Positions 50,813 through 60,299 of a stretch of DNA of 64,000 nucleotides are shown here, piece by piece. The number at the start of each line of letters is the position of its first letter. The stretch's first letter is position 1. Origin of the DNA: JBMYRH01 sp049602155 (GTDB lineage: Bacteria; Myxococcota_A; UBA9042; PHBI01; JBMYRH01). The DNA is taken from NCBI GenBank assembly GCA_049602155.1, contig JBMYRH010000010.1, positions 156,267 through 220,266 on the forward strand, given 5' to 3'. Made by a program: the position numbers and the translations under genes. A model generated the notes under the pieces. The model was not told the DNA's origin. It made no database searches and saw only the letters and a program-made list of their open reading frames with translations.

Positions 50813-51469
50813 TTACGCGAGTGTGCGTGTGCGCATCAACCCGACGCAGTTGTATTGGAGGATCTCTTTGGCGACGTGGCGTACGTCAAACGCGACGCCA
50901 TCGTGGCGCACCAGGTCGCGGTAGAGGACTTGGCGTATCGAGCCGAGGATACAGGTCGCGATGATCGCCGTATCCATCTCTCGGAGCAGCCCCATCGCGA
51001 TGCCGTTGTTCAGCGCCTCTTGGACGTACTCGTGGAGGCGATCGTCGAAGTCGCTTAGCTTCTGGTCGACCTCGGCGTCGAGCCCCACGGCTTCGCGAAA
51101 GACGATCCGCGTCAGCGCCGCATTGGACGCCGCGGTCTCGATGATCACCGTCACGCGGTCCAAGAGCTGCTCGAAGACAGGGGGGGCGGCCGGGCCGGTC
51201 TCCACCCCATCGATCCGGCCGAGGAACTCGTCGAGCAGCGTGTCGAGGAGCTCCAAGAAGATGGCGTTCTTGCTCTCGAAGTAGAGGTAGAACGTCCCGC
51301 GTGCGATCCCCGCGGCCTTCAGGATGTCGGCTACGCGCGTCTGGTGGTAGCCGCGCAGACTAAAGGTCTCCACCGCGGCGCGGAGGATGACGGCACGTCG
51401 ATGCTCACGTCGCGCATTCGCGCGCACGACCCGGCCGTCAACTGGTGTGTCCAAGGCGGTGGTGCTCAC
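50813..51469 (-). CDS. TetR/AcrR-family transcriptional regulator
   Basis: A 218-aa regulator. The DNA-binding helix-turn-helix is at about 25-70 (ILRAAVETFSLRGYHQTRVADI, then AAGIARGTFYLYFESK). The ligand domain (75-218) is all-helical and variable. It overlaps the stop of the acyltransferase gene by four bases and is the last gene of the ten-gene lipid operon, so self-regulation by acyl-CoA or a related lipid is likely. It is also the only TetR gene in the window and is a candidate for the four palindromic sites near 41 kb. Confidence 0.93.
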   Translation of the reverse strand: MSTTALDTPVDGRVVRANARREHRRAVILRAAVETFSLRGYHQTRVADILKAAGIARGTFYLYFESKNAIFLELLDTLLDEFLGRIDGVETGPAAPPVFEQLLDRVTVIIETAASNAALTRIVFREAVGLDAEVDQKLSDFDDRLHEYVQEALNNGIAMGLLREMDTAIIATCILGSIRQVLYRDLVRHDGVAFDVRHVAKEILQYNCVGLMRTRTLA

Positions 51470-52323
51470 GCTGAACCTCCTGAGAGTGCGCTTGGTGAGG
51501 GCGATGGGGCCTCATCCGACTCGGCTGAGGGGGAGGGGCTCACCCCTTGTTCGGCCCAGTAGGCGTCTAAGGGGGCGCTCAGCGCGCCGTGGACCCTCTC
51601 GATGAGCTCGGGGAGCTGCTCATCAGTGACGCCTTTGGTGGGTATCGGCTCGAGGTAATGGACGGTGATGCGCTTAAAGGGGCGCAGCACGAGGCTGCCC
51701 TTCTGCATGACGTCGTAGGTCCCTGTCACCGTGACGGGGACGATGGGGATACCGAGGTCGCGCGCGATGAAGAAGGTGCCGCGGCGCAGCGCACCGACGT
51801 GGCCGGTGCGTGTCCGTGTCCCCTCAGGGAAGGCGAGGATCGAGCGGCCTTTGGCTATCTCGGAACGGATATGGTCCATGACCCGCTCGGACTGCCCTTG
51901 GCGGCCTTTGTCGACGGGGATCGTCCCTCGGGACTTCATGAACCAGCCGTAGAAGGGGTACTTGAAGTGCTCACGCAGCTCCAACCCCTGTTTGATGTGC
52001 GACGTGGCGTTGTACATCATCACGTGATCGAAGTGGTTCGTGTGGTTCTGCATGAACATGTAGGACTGCTTCGGGTCCACCTCTGGGTGGACGACGCAGC
52101 GCCAGCGGCAGAGGAGCAGACGCACTTGGCCCCAGATGTAGACCCGGTCCAAGTACTGGATGATCTTCATCGGGAAGAGGCTGTGGAGCGTGGTCAGCAG
52201 CACGAGCATCGGCATGATCCACACGACGCCGAGGATCCACAGGATGACGGACCAGAAGTACCCTACGACGCCAGGGGCGGGCATCACGATCGGCGCGCGC
52301 TCGACCTGCTTGGTGTTGGCCAT
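51466..52323 (-). CDS. 1-acyl-glycerol-3-phosphate acyltransferase-like (PlsC)
   Basis: A 285-aa membrane acyltransferase; the ATG at 52323 is two bases after the preceding stop. A hydrophobic N-terminal segment (about 18-48) anchors it. The catalytic block is MQNHTNHFDHV (HX4D), and the substrate block is FPEGTRTRTG. The C-terminal 30 residues are Pro/Ser/Ala low-complexity. The family esterifies lysophosphatidic acid or related alcohols. The neighbours suggest glycerolipid or ether-lipid assembly. Confidence 0.9.
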   Translation of the reverse strand: MANTKQVERAPIVMPAPGVVGYFWSVILWILGVVWIMPMLVLLTTLHSLFPMKIIQYLDRVYIWGQVRLLLCRWRCVVHPEVDPKQSYMFMQNHTNHFDHVMMYNATSHIKQGLELREHFKYPFYGWFMKSRGTIPVDKGRQGQSERVMDHIRSEIAKGRSILAFPEGTRTRTGHVGALRRGTFFIARDLGIPIVPVTVTGTYDVMQKGSLVLRPFKRITVHYLEPIPTKGVTDEQLPELIERVHGALSAPLDAYWAEQGVSPSPSAESDEAPSPSPSALSGGSA

Positions 52324-52325
52324 GT

Positions 52326-53219
52326 TCACGCGACAACCTCCAAGGCCCCAGGGAGGACATCGAGGGCGCGCAAGCTCAAGCTCAAGATCTCGCCATCGAT
52401 CATGCAGTCCACGTCTCCTGAACCATGAAACGCGATCGACTTGGCGAGTTGAGTCTCTACCTGTCGAAGCCTGACATGCGAGCCTTGATAGATCTTTGGG
52501 AAGGCCCGTAAGAGTCCAACTCGGCTGAGCTTCCCGATGCGGATGATGTCCACGACCCCGTCGCCGGGATCTGCGGTGGGGGCCATCATCATGGTCCCCC
52601 CGGTGTATCGGCTGTTGGAGAAGCTGAGCAGCGTGCACGGGCGCTCATCGCGGGAGCCATCATCGACCGTCATGGTGTAGCGTGGCTGCTCAAGTCCAAG
52701 GACGCTGACCCCGACGGCCATCGCGTAGCCTGCGGCACCAAAGGGCTTGAAGCGACGGTTGGTCAGCGCCCCGACCTTGGCGCTGAAGCCCACGCTCATC
52801 AGGTTGATGTAGTGAAGCTCACCGCCGCCATGAGTGACCTTCACGACATCGCAGCTGCGACGGTTGTCGCGGAGCAGCGCGTCGATCGCGGACTCCATGT
52901 CCGTGACGCCGAAGTCTCGGATAAAGGAATTCCCTGTCCCCAAGGGCAAAAAGCCCAAGGTGACGGTGCCCTCGGCGGTGCGAGGGAAGAGGCCGTTGAT
53001 GACCTCGAAGGAGGTGCCGTCTCCACCTACCGTGATGAAGTGTCGGGCACCCTCATCGTGGCACTTCCGAGCGATCTCTGTGGCGTGACCGGCGCGCTCG
53101 GTGAAGCGCACGTCGAGCGTCATCCCGCTGTCACGGAGTCGATCGAGGGCGGCGTTGGCGATGCCCGCGCAGCGGCCCCCGCCTGCGGCGCCGTTCACGA
53201 TGGTGGTCCAAGTAGTCAT
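52326..53219 (-). CDS. Diacylglycerol / sphingosine kinase-family lipid kinase
   Basis: A 297-aa lipid kinase. Motifs are VNGAAGGGRC, ITVGGDGTSFEVINGL (nucleotide binding) and PLGTGNSFIRDF, with DPGDGVVDI near the C-terminus, as in YegS, DgkB and LcbK-type enzymes. It phosphorylates a lipid alcohol such as diacylglycerol, monoalkylglycerol or a long-chain base. It overlaps the AMP ligase gene by four bases and precedes PlsC, giving phosphorylated and then acylated glycerolipid as a plausible order. Confidence 0.9.
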   Translation of the reverse strand: MTTWTTIVNGAAGGGRCAGIANAALDRLRDSGMTLDVRFTERAGHATEIARKCHDEGARHFITVGGDGTSFEVINGLFPRTAEGTVTLGFLPLGTGNSFIRDFGVTDMESAIDALLRDNRRSCDVVKVTHGGGELHYINLMSVGFSAKVGALTNRRFKPFGAAGYAMAVGVSVLGLEQPRYTMTVDDGSRDERPCTLLSFSNSRYTGGTMMMAPTADPGDGVVDIIRIGKLSRVGLLRAFPKIYQGSHVRLRQVETQLAKSIAFHGSGDVDCMIDGEILSLSLRALDVLPGALEVVA

Positions 53220-54916
53220 AGCGTGTGCACGGCGTCCCGGTTGAGTTGATGACGGAGGTCTTGAGCCAAGACCGTGCGCTTCACCTTCATCGAGGCCGTC
53301 CGGGGGAAGGCGTCACCCCAAGCGACCACGCCGTCGACGCGCTTGAAGTCCGGCAGCCGTCGGTTCATGTCCCGCAGCCGTGGCATCAGGCCCTGAATGG
53401 GGACCTCAGACTGACACCGCACGACGGCGACCAAGGTCTCATTGGTGAGCTCAGCCTTGGGCCAGATGTAGTTGGCCGCGTAGACCACAAGCTCTTCACA
53501 GGGCAGCGCAGAGAAGGCGCCCTCGATGTCCTCGGGGTAGATGTTCTTGCCCCCCTCTGTCACGATCATGTTCTTCGAGCGCCCGACCAGGTGCAGGTGC
53601 CCCGAGGCGTCGACATAGCCGAGGTCCCCTGTGTGCAGCCAGCCATCGACGAGCGTCTCGGCCGTCAATTCTGGGGCGTCCAGGTAGCCACTCATCAGGG
53701 TGTCACCCTTGATGAGGACTTGGCCGACACCCTGAGCGTTCGGCGCGTCGATCGCGATCTCTGTGCCGGTCACAGGGCGCCCGACCGAGTCGCCACGGAA
53801 GGGCTTCAAGTCATTGACGGTCGCGACGGTGCAGGCCTCCGTGAGCCCGTAGCCGATCACGACCGGGATCCCGAGGCGGTAGAAGAATTCCGCGCGCTTT
53901 CGGTCCACAAAGGCGCCCCCGCAGAAGAGGAATTGCAGCTTGCCGCCGAAGGCGTCGTGGATGGGCTTGAGTAAGAGCCGACTCACTGCGGGCTTGGGTC
54001 GCTTCACGGTCAGCGATTGGTTCATGTTCGCCAGGGCCTCGACCATCTGACGCTTGGCCATTGGGAGCGCGTCGAGCTTCTCGCGGATGGCGCGCTCGAA
54101 GGCGGTCAGGACCAAGGGGACCAGCGCCATATGGGTCACCGCCATGCGCCGCATCGTGTCCAAGATGAACTCAGGTCGGAGGGTCCTCTGATGCACGACC
54201 AAGCCACCTGAGCACAGCGGGACGATGAAGCCACACATGAAGTCGATGGCGTGGTTGGTCGGCAAGATTGAGAAGTACTTGTCGCCGCGCACCATCGGGT
54301 AGAGGTCCATCAGTACTCGGGCCTGCGCGAGGTATGCGCGGTGGCTTAGCATGCAGCCCTTGGCCTGACCGCCGGTCCCAGAGGAGTAGACGATGGTGGC
54401 GATGTCCTCGGGGGAGCGGGTCACGAAGGTGGGGGCCACGTCCTCGGGGAGGTCCTCCCAGCGCATGGCGTCGCCGAGGTCTGCGCCCTCAGGGGCCTCC
54501 GTGACGATCACGTGGGTGGCTGGGATGGGGGCGTCGAGCGCCGCCAGTTTGCGCCAGATGGGGTACTCGGTGATGAGGACCTTCGGGGCGCAGTGCGTCA
54601 TCAGGGCCGCTTGCTCATGCGCTTGAAGTTTGTAGTCCAGCGGCACGAGGGTGGCGCCACGGAAGAGCGCCCCGTAGGCCGAGAGCAGCCAGGCGGGTTG
54701 GTTGGACATCAAGATGGCGACGCGGCTGTCGGCCTCGACGCCGAGGTCCTCGAGGCGCTGCGCGACCTGCTCTCCGAGCGCCTTCGCTTGCGCATAGGTG
54801 TGGCGTGAGGCCTCGCGCTTTCGGTTCATCTCGATGAAGGCTGTGTCGCTCTTGAACTGGATGAATGCGTCACGCAGCAGCGCACCCAGGCTCTGGTAGG
54901 CGGTGGGGTCGATCAT
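53216..54916 (-). CDS. Acyl-CoA synthetase / AMP-dependent ligase (second)
   Basis: A 566-aa adenylate-forming enzyme. Motifs: IVYSSGTGGQAKGCMLSH, GYGLTEACTV, LHTGDLGYVDASGHLHLVGR and SKNMIVTEGGKNIYPEDIE. The C-terminal catalytic Lys region (RTASMKVKR) is present. It activates a carboxylic acid, probably long-chain, and is paired with a discrete ACP that overlaps its start by one base (TGATG), so transfer to that ACP is likely. Confidence 0.9.
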   Translation of the reverse strand: MIDPTAYQSLGALLRDAFIQFKSDTAFIEMNRKREASRHTYAQAKALGEQVAQRLEDLGVEADSRVAILMSNQPAWLLSAYGALFRGATLVPLDYKLQAHEQAALMTHCAPKVLITEYPIWRKLAALDAPIPATHVIVTEAPEGADLGDAMRWEDLPEDVAPTFVTRSPEDIATIVYSSGTGGQAKGCMLSHRAYLAQARVLMDLYPMVRGDKYFSILPTNHAIDFMCGFIVPLCSGGLVVHQRTLRPEFILDTMRRMAVTHMALVPLVLTAFERAIREKLDALPMAKRQMVEALANMNQSLTVKRPKPAVSRLLLKPIHDAFGGKLQFLFCGGAFVDRKRAEFFYRLGIPVVIGYGLTEACTVATVNDLKPFRGDSVGRPVTGTEIAIDAPNAQGVGQVLIKGDTLMSGYLDAPELTAETLVDGWLHTGDLGYVDASGHLHLVGRSKNMIVTEGGKNIYPEDIEGAFSALPCEELVVYAANYIWPKAELTNETLVAVVRCQSEVPIQGLMPRLRDMNRRLPDFKRVDGVVAWGDAFPRTASMKVKRTVLAQDLRHQLNRDAVHTL

Positions 54917-55149
54917 CAGAGTCGCCTCCCGATGATCTCGGCCAGCCCCTCAAAGGTCCGGACGTCGGCGAGCTCATAGTCGGGGATCTCGATGGAGAAG
55001 GTGTCCTCAAGCTCCGTGAGTAAGTCCATCGCTTGGAGGCTGTCGATGCCCAAGGCCTCAAAGAAGTCATCGCCCGCCGACAAGGTGGAGGCGTCCTTAC
55101 CGAAGCTCTTCGCGGCGAGGCTTAGCAATGTGTCCAAGGTAGTGCTCAT
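54916..55149 (-). CDS. Acyl carrier protein (lipid operon)
   Basis: A 77-aa ACP with the phosphopantetheine Ser in LGIDSLQAMDLL, preceded by DDFFEAL. It lies between an enoyl-CoA hydratase-like gene and an AMP ligase, overlapping the latter. It probably carries the acyl chain to the reductases upstream. Confidence 0.93.
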   Translation of the reverse strand: MSTTLDTLLSLAAKSFGKDASTLSAGDDFFEALGIDSLQAMDLLTELEDTFSIEIPDYELADVRTFEGLAEIIGRRL

Positions 55150-55161
55150 GAGGGTACCTGC

Positions 55162-56010
55162 TCAGGGGAGATAGGGCATGGCGTCGGTGCTCTCCACGAA
55201 TCGTTGGAGCGCGGCCTCGACGACGGGGGAAGTGAAGAGCTCACAGAAGAGCGCCTTCTCGTCGGCGAGCTCTTCGGCGGGGTGCGGTTTGGTGAAGCGC
55301 TTGGCTTTCGCTGCGGTCACGGCGTCGAAGCGGCAGGCTTGCTCAGCGACCCGACGCGCGACGGTCAACGCCTCGCCTCGGGCGACGACCTGACTGACAA
55401 GCCCAATCTGCTGCGCGCGCGCTGCGTTCAGGCTTCGACCAGTCAGCAAGATGTCGCGGACGATCGCGTTGCCGATGTCACGCCTCAAGCGAGGGATACC
55501 GCCCCATCCAGGGATGAGCCCGAGCCGAAGCTCAGGGAAGCAGAAGCGCGCCGACTTGTCCGCGACGAGCACGTCGCAGGTCAGGGCGAGCTCAAAGCCG
55601 CCGCCGAAGACGGTCCCGTGCAGGGCGCCGATGGTGGTCAACGGCGCTTGGTCAATGGTGTCATAGACCGCGTGGATCCGGTCCAAGAACGCCCGGACTT
55701 GGCCCTTCGCGTCCGCCATCGAGCCGCCTTCGGCCTTGTGAGCCACCAGCTCGTAGTAGAGCTCCCTGAGGTCGGCGCCGGCGCAAAACCCGCGGCGCTG
55801 ATTCGAGTGGATCACCAAGGCTTGGGCCCCATCTGCGCCGTCCCGGAGGTGCGCTGCGAGGGTCTCGAGCTCCCCCAAGGTCGTGAGCCCGATCTCGTTG
55901 GCGGGCTCACGGTGAAGCAGGACCTCAAGGGTGTCCCCCGAGCGTGTCCAAGTCAGCGCCTCACCCTCGAAGAGGATCTGGCCGGCTGGCTCTTGCGTCT
56001 CAGCGGGCAT
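55162..56010 (-). CDS. Enoyl-CoA hydratase/isomerase-family protein
   Basis: A 282-aa crotonase-fold protein. The oxyanion-hole parts are FCAGADLREL and HGTVFGGGFELALTCD. In hydratases two Glu are needed; the first position corresponds to the GGGFELA Glu, and the second lies in FPELRLGLIPGWGG. Both Glu are seen, so hydratase or isomerase activity is plausible. It starts eleven bases inside the end of the first AMP ligase gene. Confidence 0.88.
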   Translation of the reverse strand: MPAETQEPAGQILFEGEALTWTRSGDTLEVLLHREPANEIGLTTLGELETLAAHLRDGADGAQALVIHSNQRRGFCAGADLRELYYELVAHKAEGGSMADAKGQVRAFLDRIHAVYDTIDQAPLTTIGALHGTVFGGGFELALTCDVLVADKSARFCFPELRLGLIPGWGGIPRLRRDIGNAIVRDILLTGRSLNAARAQQIGLVSQVVARGEALTVARRVAEQACRFDAVTAAKAKRFTKPHPAEELADEKALFCELFTSPVVEAALQRFVESTDAMPYLP

Positions 56011-57625
56011 ACATCGCCTCGATATCCGCCTCGAAGTGCGCCGCGATCACCTTGCGTCGTAGCTTCTGATTGGCGGTGAGCAGCCCGTTCTCGGGGGTGA
56101 ATGTCTCGGCGCTTAGCGTGAAGTCGCGCACGCGCCGATAGTGCGGCAGCGTCTCATTCACTGCGTCGACGGCGACCTTGAGGGCCTCTGGCTCGAGCGT
56201 CCCCGTCATGACGGCCGTCAGGTACGGGCGACCATGGCCGATGAGGACCGCTTGCTCGACCCCTTCGATGGCCAAGAGCTTCTGCTCGATGGGCTCCGGG
56301 GGCACGTTATGCCCCGAGGATGGCACCAGCAGGTTCTTCACCCGGCCGATGACGCGGACGTTCCCCGCGTCGTCGATCTCGGCCTGGTCACCGGTGCAGA
56401 ACCACCCGTCCTCGAAGGACTGGCTGGTGGTCTCTTCACGCCCCCAGTAGCCAGGGAAGATGTTGGGGCCGCGGACTTGGAGCTCATCGCCCTCGCCCAG
56501 TCGGAGCTCACAGCCCGGGATCGCCAGCCCGACGTGCCCAGTGCGGACCTCCCCTGGTTTGTCCATCGTGACGATCGCCGTCGTCTCTGTCAGACCGTAG
56601 ACCTGATAGACGGGGATCCCGAGCATCTCGAACCAGCGCTGGGTCTCGGCCGATAAGGGCGCTGAGCCACAGATGAGGCATTCTAGGTCGGCACCGATTT
56701 GACGTCGGATCTTCTCGAAGACGATCCGTTTACTCACGGCCCACAGGACCTTGTCCATCAACCCGGGTTGCCCTGCCGCGGTCGCCCCGAAGGCCTGTCG
56801 GCCGCGGTCATAGAGCGCCTGGACCAGCTTAGGCTTCTGTCGAATGGCGCCCTCGACGCCGCCCTTGATGCGCTCCAAGAGGGCAGGGACGTTGAGGAAG
56901 TAATTCGGCTTCGCGCTCTTGAATTCAGTCGCCAGGTTGTTGAGGTCGGTGGAGACCATGATGCCGTTGGCGCGGTGCAAGCACATCCACAACACCATCC
57001 GTGACCCAGCGAAGCAGAAGGGGAGGTAGTGGAAGACGCGATCGTCTTGGTCACGCTCGCCCATCAGTGAGCCGATCGCCTCGGTGATGACGGGCAACAT
57101 ATAGTCGATGTTGGAGACGTGATAGACGACCCCTTTGGGCTCCCCGCTTGTCCCTGACGTGTAGATGATCGTCGTCGGGTCGTCATCGGCGCGAGGCGCA
57201 GGCGCCTCGTTGACGCTCTCACCTGCGAACCACCCGTCGAAGGTGATGAGCGGTGCGTCGGCCCAATTGGCGCGGACGCCCTCGGCGAGGGCCTCGGTGG
57301 CACAGACGACGAGCTTCGCGCCGCAGTCACGCATCATCCCGACCAGCTCATGGGGGGCCTGACGGGCGTACATCGGCACGCAGATCAACCCCTCAAAGAG
57401 GATGGCCAAGTCACTCGCGACCCACTTCGCGCTGTTCGGCGCCAGCAACACGACGCGGTCGCCGGCCACACATCCTGCTGCGCGCAATGAGCCACGGGCA
57501 CAGCGCATCAAGCTGTCGATCTCTTTGGCCGTGACAGCGCGGAGCTCGGTGTCATGCACCTCGGTGACCAGGGCCTTATCGGCGTGGTCTGTGAGGACGC
57601 CGTGGAAGTGGTCGATAAAGCTCAT
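56000..57625 (-). CDS. Acyl-CoA synthetase / AMP-dependent ligase (first)
   Basis: A 541-aa adenylate-forming enzyme: IIYTSGTSGEPKGVVYH (P-loop), VYGLTETTAIVTM and WFCTGDQAEIDDAGNVRVIGR, then NLLVPSSGHNVPPEPIE. The end of the protein (LTANQKLRRKVI) has the catalytic Lys region. It resembles long-chain acyl-CoA synthetases (FadD15 type). ATGA overlap with the preceding gene. Confidence 0.9.
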   Translation of the reverse strand: MSFIDHFHGVLTDHADKALVTEVHDTELRAVTAKEIDSLMRCARGSLRAAGCVAGDRVVLLAPNSAKWVASDLAILFEGLICVPMYARQAPHELVGMMRDCGAKLVVCATEALAEGVRANWADAPLITFDGWFAGESVNEAPAPRADDDPTTIIYTSGTSGEPKGVVYHVSNIDYMLPVITEAIGSLMGERDQDDRVFHYLPFCFAGSRMVLWMCLHRANGIMVSTDLNNLATEFKSAKPNYFLNVPALLERIKGGVEGAIRQKPKLVQALYDRGRQAFGATAAGQPGLMDKVLWAVSKRIVFEKIRRQIGADLECLICGSAPLSAETQRWFEMLGIPVYQVYGLTETTAIVTMDKPGEVRTGHVGLAIPGCELRLGEGDELQVRGPNIFPGYWGREETTSQSFEDGWFCTGDQAEIDDAGNVRVIGRVKNLLVPSSGHNVPPEPIEQKLLAIEGVEQAVLIGHGRPYLTAVMTGTLEPEALKVAVDAVNETLPHYRRVRDFTLSAETFTPENGLLTANQKLRRKVIAAHFEADIEAMYAR

Positions 57626-59148
57626 GCAGCGCGTCCCTTCTGTCGCTTCACGATGGCCTGGACGGTCGGCGGCAAGGGGGGGAGGTGGTCCCAGGGATCT
57701 CCGCCCGAGCCCAAGCCCTCGGCGAAGGGGAAGTCGGGGTGATGCTCTCGGACGTGGTCGACCAGCGCGATGCCCATCTCACCCATGCGGACGAGGTTGT
57801 CGACGACGCACGCCTCGATCCCATCTCGGAGGGTGTCGGCCTCGTCAAAGAGGCGCCGCAACGTGGGCAGCAGCTTCTGCTCGAGCTGCGGGTCGTCCAC
57901 CTCAAGGGCCAGCTCCGGGGTCCCTCGGTCGATCATCAAGTTGCGGATGCGCTCGTCCATCGTGATGCCTGCAGAGACGACGCCCCCCGGCATGGTGGTG
58001 ACGATGCCGTGATAGCGACTCGAGACCATGGCGTGGCACTGACGCGTGACGCTGATCATCGTGTACATGTCGTGCTCGTCGCTGATGAATAGCGGCGGCT
58101 CACCGCCGATCATCGGGGCGAGCTCCTCGCACGCCTTGCGGTCGAGCTGCTCCATTCCGACGAGGATCGGGAAGAACTCCCGCTCCTGTCGCAGCGCGCG
58201 GACGGCGCCGGCGATGGCGCTGAGGTAGCCTGTCTGGGATGCCTTTACGTCTGCACCGCCGTGGTGGAAGTACACCGACTTGTAGTGCTCCTCGGAGTGG
58301 GCGCCGGTCGCGAGGTTGGCGATGCGCTTGCCGAGGTCGGCGCGCACGGGCCACCAGAAGGGGTTGATCGGGCAGATCGCGAGGATCGGGGTCTCACCGT
58401 CCCAGCCGGCCTCCCGCAAGAGCTTCTGCCCCACCTCGGGGGCCGCAGGCTCGAAGGTCCACGCCGTGTCGGTGCCGCTCGTGGCCGAGACGCCGAGGGC
58501 GCCCAACACGTCCACGGATGCGTCGTTACGGGCGATGATGAAGGCGTCACCACAGTAGCGGCGGACGAGGTCCTGAAGCGGGGGATCCATCTTGCCGGCC
58601 TCGCCACCGTAGCCGATGGCGAGCTTGTTCTCGGCCGAAGCGAGGCCTAAGGCGCCGACCATCAGGGTCGAGAGCGCGTTGGCGAACTTCGACTTGAACA
58701 TCGACCCTTCGCAGGTGATCACACCGTGCTGGGTGTGCACGTGGTCGAAGAGGAACTTCGGGAAGACGTCCGGGAAGTGCACCTGCTTGACGGTGCGGAA
58801 GTAGCCGCGGGTCAACTCGGGGTCCATCGTGAAGATGGACAGATCCAGGTGGTCATCTCCGAAGAGGTGACGGAACTGATGGATCATCTCCTCGACGCGG
58901 ACATCTGCGCCAGTGTTTCGGGTCCCAGCGTAGCCCACGAGGGTCAGCTTGAGGGGCTCTCCGAGCTTCCATGGGGCTGGCGCCTCGAGCGCATAGCGCT
59001 GCGCTGCGACCTCGATGAGCCCAGCGGTCGTGCGTTGCAGGAGTCGGTCGGCGTCCAGCGCGTCTTTGAGCGCGGGCCCCGCGACCTCGACGGCCTTCTG
59101 TGCAGCGTTTGTAGCAGCGCGCTGCGCCGCGCGGAGCAGAGGGTGCAT
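57622..59148 (-). CDS. Polysaccharide pyruvyl transferase-family protein
   Basis: A 508-aa protein with an N-terminal helix rich in Ala (1-60), then the family's GYAGTRNTGADVRVEEM (nucleotide-binding Gly region), YGGEAGKM and CHAMVSSRYHGIVTTM, which holds the conserved RYHG block. Members transfer pyruvyl groups as ketals onto sugars, and related forms are glycosyltransferases of GT-B fold. In the middle of a lipid operon this suggests a headgroup or glycolipid modification. Overlaps both neighbours by one to four bases. Confidence 0.85.
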   Translation of the reverse strand: MHPLLRAAQRAATNAAQKAVEVAGPALKDALDADRLLQRTTAGLIEVAAQRYALEAPAPWKLGEPLKLTLVGYAGTRNTGADVRVEEMIHQFRHLFGDDHLDLSIFTMDPELTRGYFRTVKQVHFPDVFPKFLFDHVHTQHGVITCEGSMFKSKFANALSTLMVGALGLASAENKLAIGYGGEAGKMDPPLQDLVRRYCGDAFIIARNDASVDVLGALGVSATSGTDTAWTFEPAAPEVGQKLLREAGWDGETPILAICPINPFWWPVRADLGKRIANLATGAHSEEHYKSVYFHHGGADVKASQTGYLSAIAGAVRALRQEREFFPILVGMEQLDRKACEELAPMIGGEPPLFISDEHDMYTMISVTRQCHAMVSSRYHGIVTTMPGGVVSAGITMDERIRNLMIDRGTPELALEVDDPQLEQKLLPTLRRLFDEADTLRDGIEACVVDNLVRMGEMGIALVDHVREHHPDFPFAEGLGSGGDPWDHLPPLPPTVQAIVKRQKGRAA

Positions 59149-60299
59149 TAGGCGGCCCTCACTTTGCTCGCTGAGCGCGGCGGGAGCGGGACATGGGGGT
59201 ACTCGAAGTTCACCCGCTTGGAGAAGCGATAGAGGTCTCCGCAGTACTGCACGAAGGGCACAGGCTCGACGCCGATCTCATTGACCGCGCGTCGGTTGTC
59301 GAAGACCGTGTCGTAGGTGATGTAGGGCAAGAAGACCTTCAGCAGCGACGCGATGTAGGTCGCTGTGTTCCGCGAGCGGAGCCCCGCCAGGGTGTTGACC
59401 AGGGTGTCGAAGGGCTTCTCGAGCCCGGCCACGAAGCGCGGCCGTTTGCCCGCGACCTCGCCGACAGCGCGAGCCACCTCTCCGATGGTGCGCGATGAGG
59501 TCCCCGAGGAGAGGTGGTAGATGTCGTGCCGTGGCTCATCGATCATGTGGATCTCGGCGACCGCGCGCCCGACCCAGTCTGCGTTGACGATGTCGAGGCG
59601 GCCGGAGGGATCGAAGGGCACGATCGGCATGTCGGTCAGGGTGCAAAAGGCGCGCACCATGTCGAACTGGCTGGTCTCCGCGAAGCGTGAGTCGCCCATC
59701 ACGATCGAGGGTCGAAAGAAGGTCTTCTGCACGTCAGGCAGCAGCTCTCGAGCCATGTGCTCACAGAACTTCTTCGTGCGGGCGTACGGATCGTAGTCCG
59801 AGCGGTCCCACTCGATGGCGCGATCTTCGGCGACGACCTCGCCATCCCGCATGCCGGCGACGGCGACGGTGGAGACGTGGCTGTAGCGGCGCAGACCGCC
59901 CTTGCGCTTGCGCTTGAGGTGGATCGCCTTCGCCAGCTTGATGACCGAGAGGGTCCCACGCAGGTTCGTGTTCAAGCAGGCCTTGGAGCTCTTGCGGTTC
60001 AGCGACGCCGCGATGTGGAGCACAGAGTCGACCTCGCGGGTCAGCTCGGTGTAGGTCGCCTCGTCGATGCCAAGGTTTGGGGCGTGTAGGTCGCCGAAGA
60101 CGAAGTCCACGCGGTCCATGTGCTCCCAAAAGCGCCCAGGGGACATGTGCAACTGAAGCCCCTTCCAGAGCTTCTCGTAGGCTGCCTGTTGGGTCTTGGC
60201 GCGGATGAAGACCTTCAGCCGCTGGTCGGTCTCTTCGAGCAGAATGTTGGCCACATAGGAGCCAAGGAAGCCGTTGGCTCCGGTGATAAACGTCGTCAT
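59148..60299 (-). CDS. Extended SDR, acyl-reductase-like (NAD_binding_4 type)
   Basis: A 383-aa extended short-chain dehydrogenase. NAD(P) motif TGANGFLGSYVA, then VDFVFGDLHAPNLG, VLHIAASLNRK, HVSTVAVAG and the catalytic DPYARTKKFCE (YxxxK). This class contains fatty acyl reductases, thioester reductases and sugar epimerases. Next to a second, longer FAR-like gene it probably works on an acyl-ACP or an alcohol-derived substrate. One-base overlaps on both sides. Confidence 0.88.
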   Translation of the reverse strand: MTTFITGANGFLGSYVANILLEETDQRLKVFIRAKTQQAAYEKLWKGLQLHMSPGRFWEHMDRVDFVFGDLHAPNLGIDEATYTELTREVDSVLHIAASLNRKSSKACLNTNLRGTLSVIKLAKAIHLKRKRKGGLRRYSHVSTVAVAGMRDGEVVAEDRAIEWDRSDYDPYARTKKFCEHMARELLPDVQKTFFRPSIVMGDSRFAETSQFDMVRAFCTLTDMPIVPFDPSGRLDIVNADWVGRAVAEIHMIDEPRHDIYHLSSGTSSRTIGEVARAVGEVAGKRPRFVAGLEKPFDTLVNTLAGLRSRNTATYIASLLKVFLPYITYDTVFDNRRAVNEIGVEPVPFVQYCGDLYRFSKRVNFEYPHVPLPPRSASKVRAA

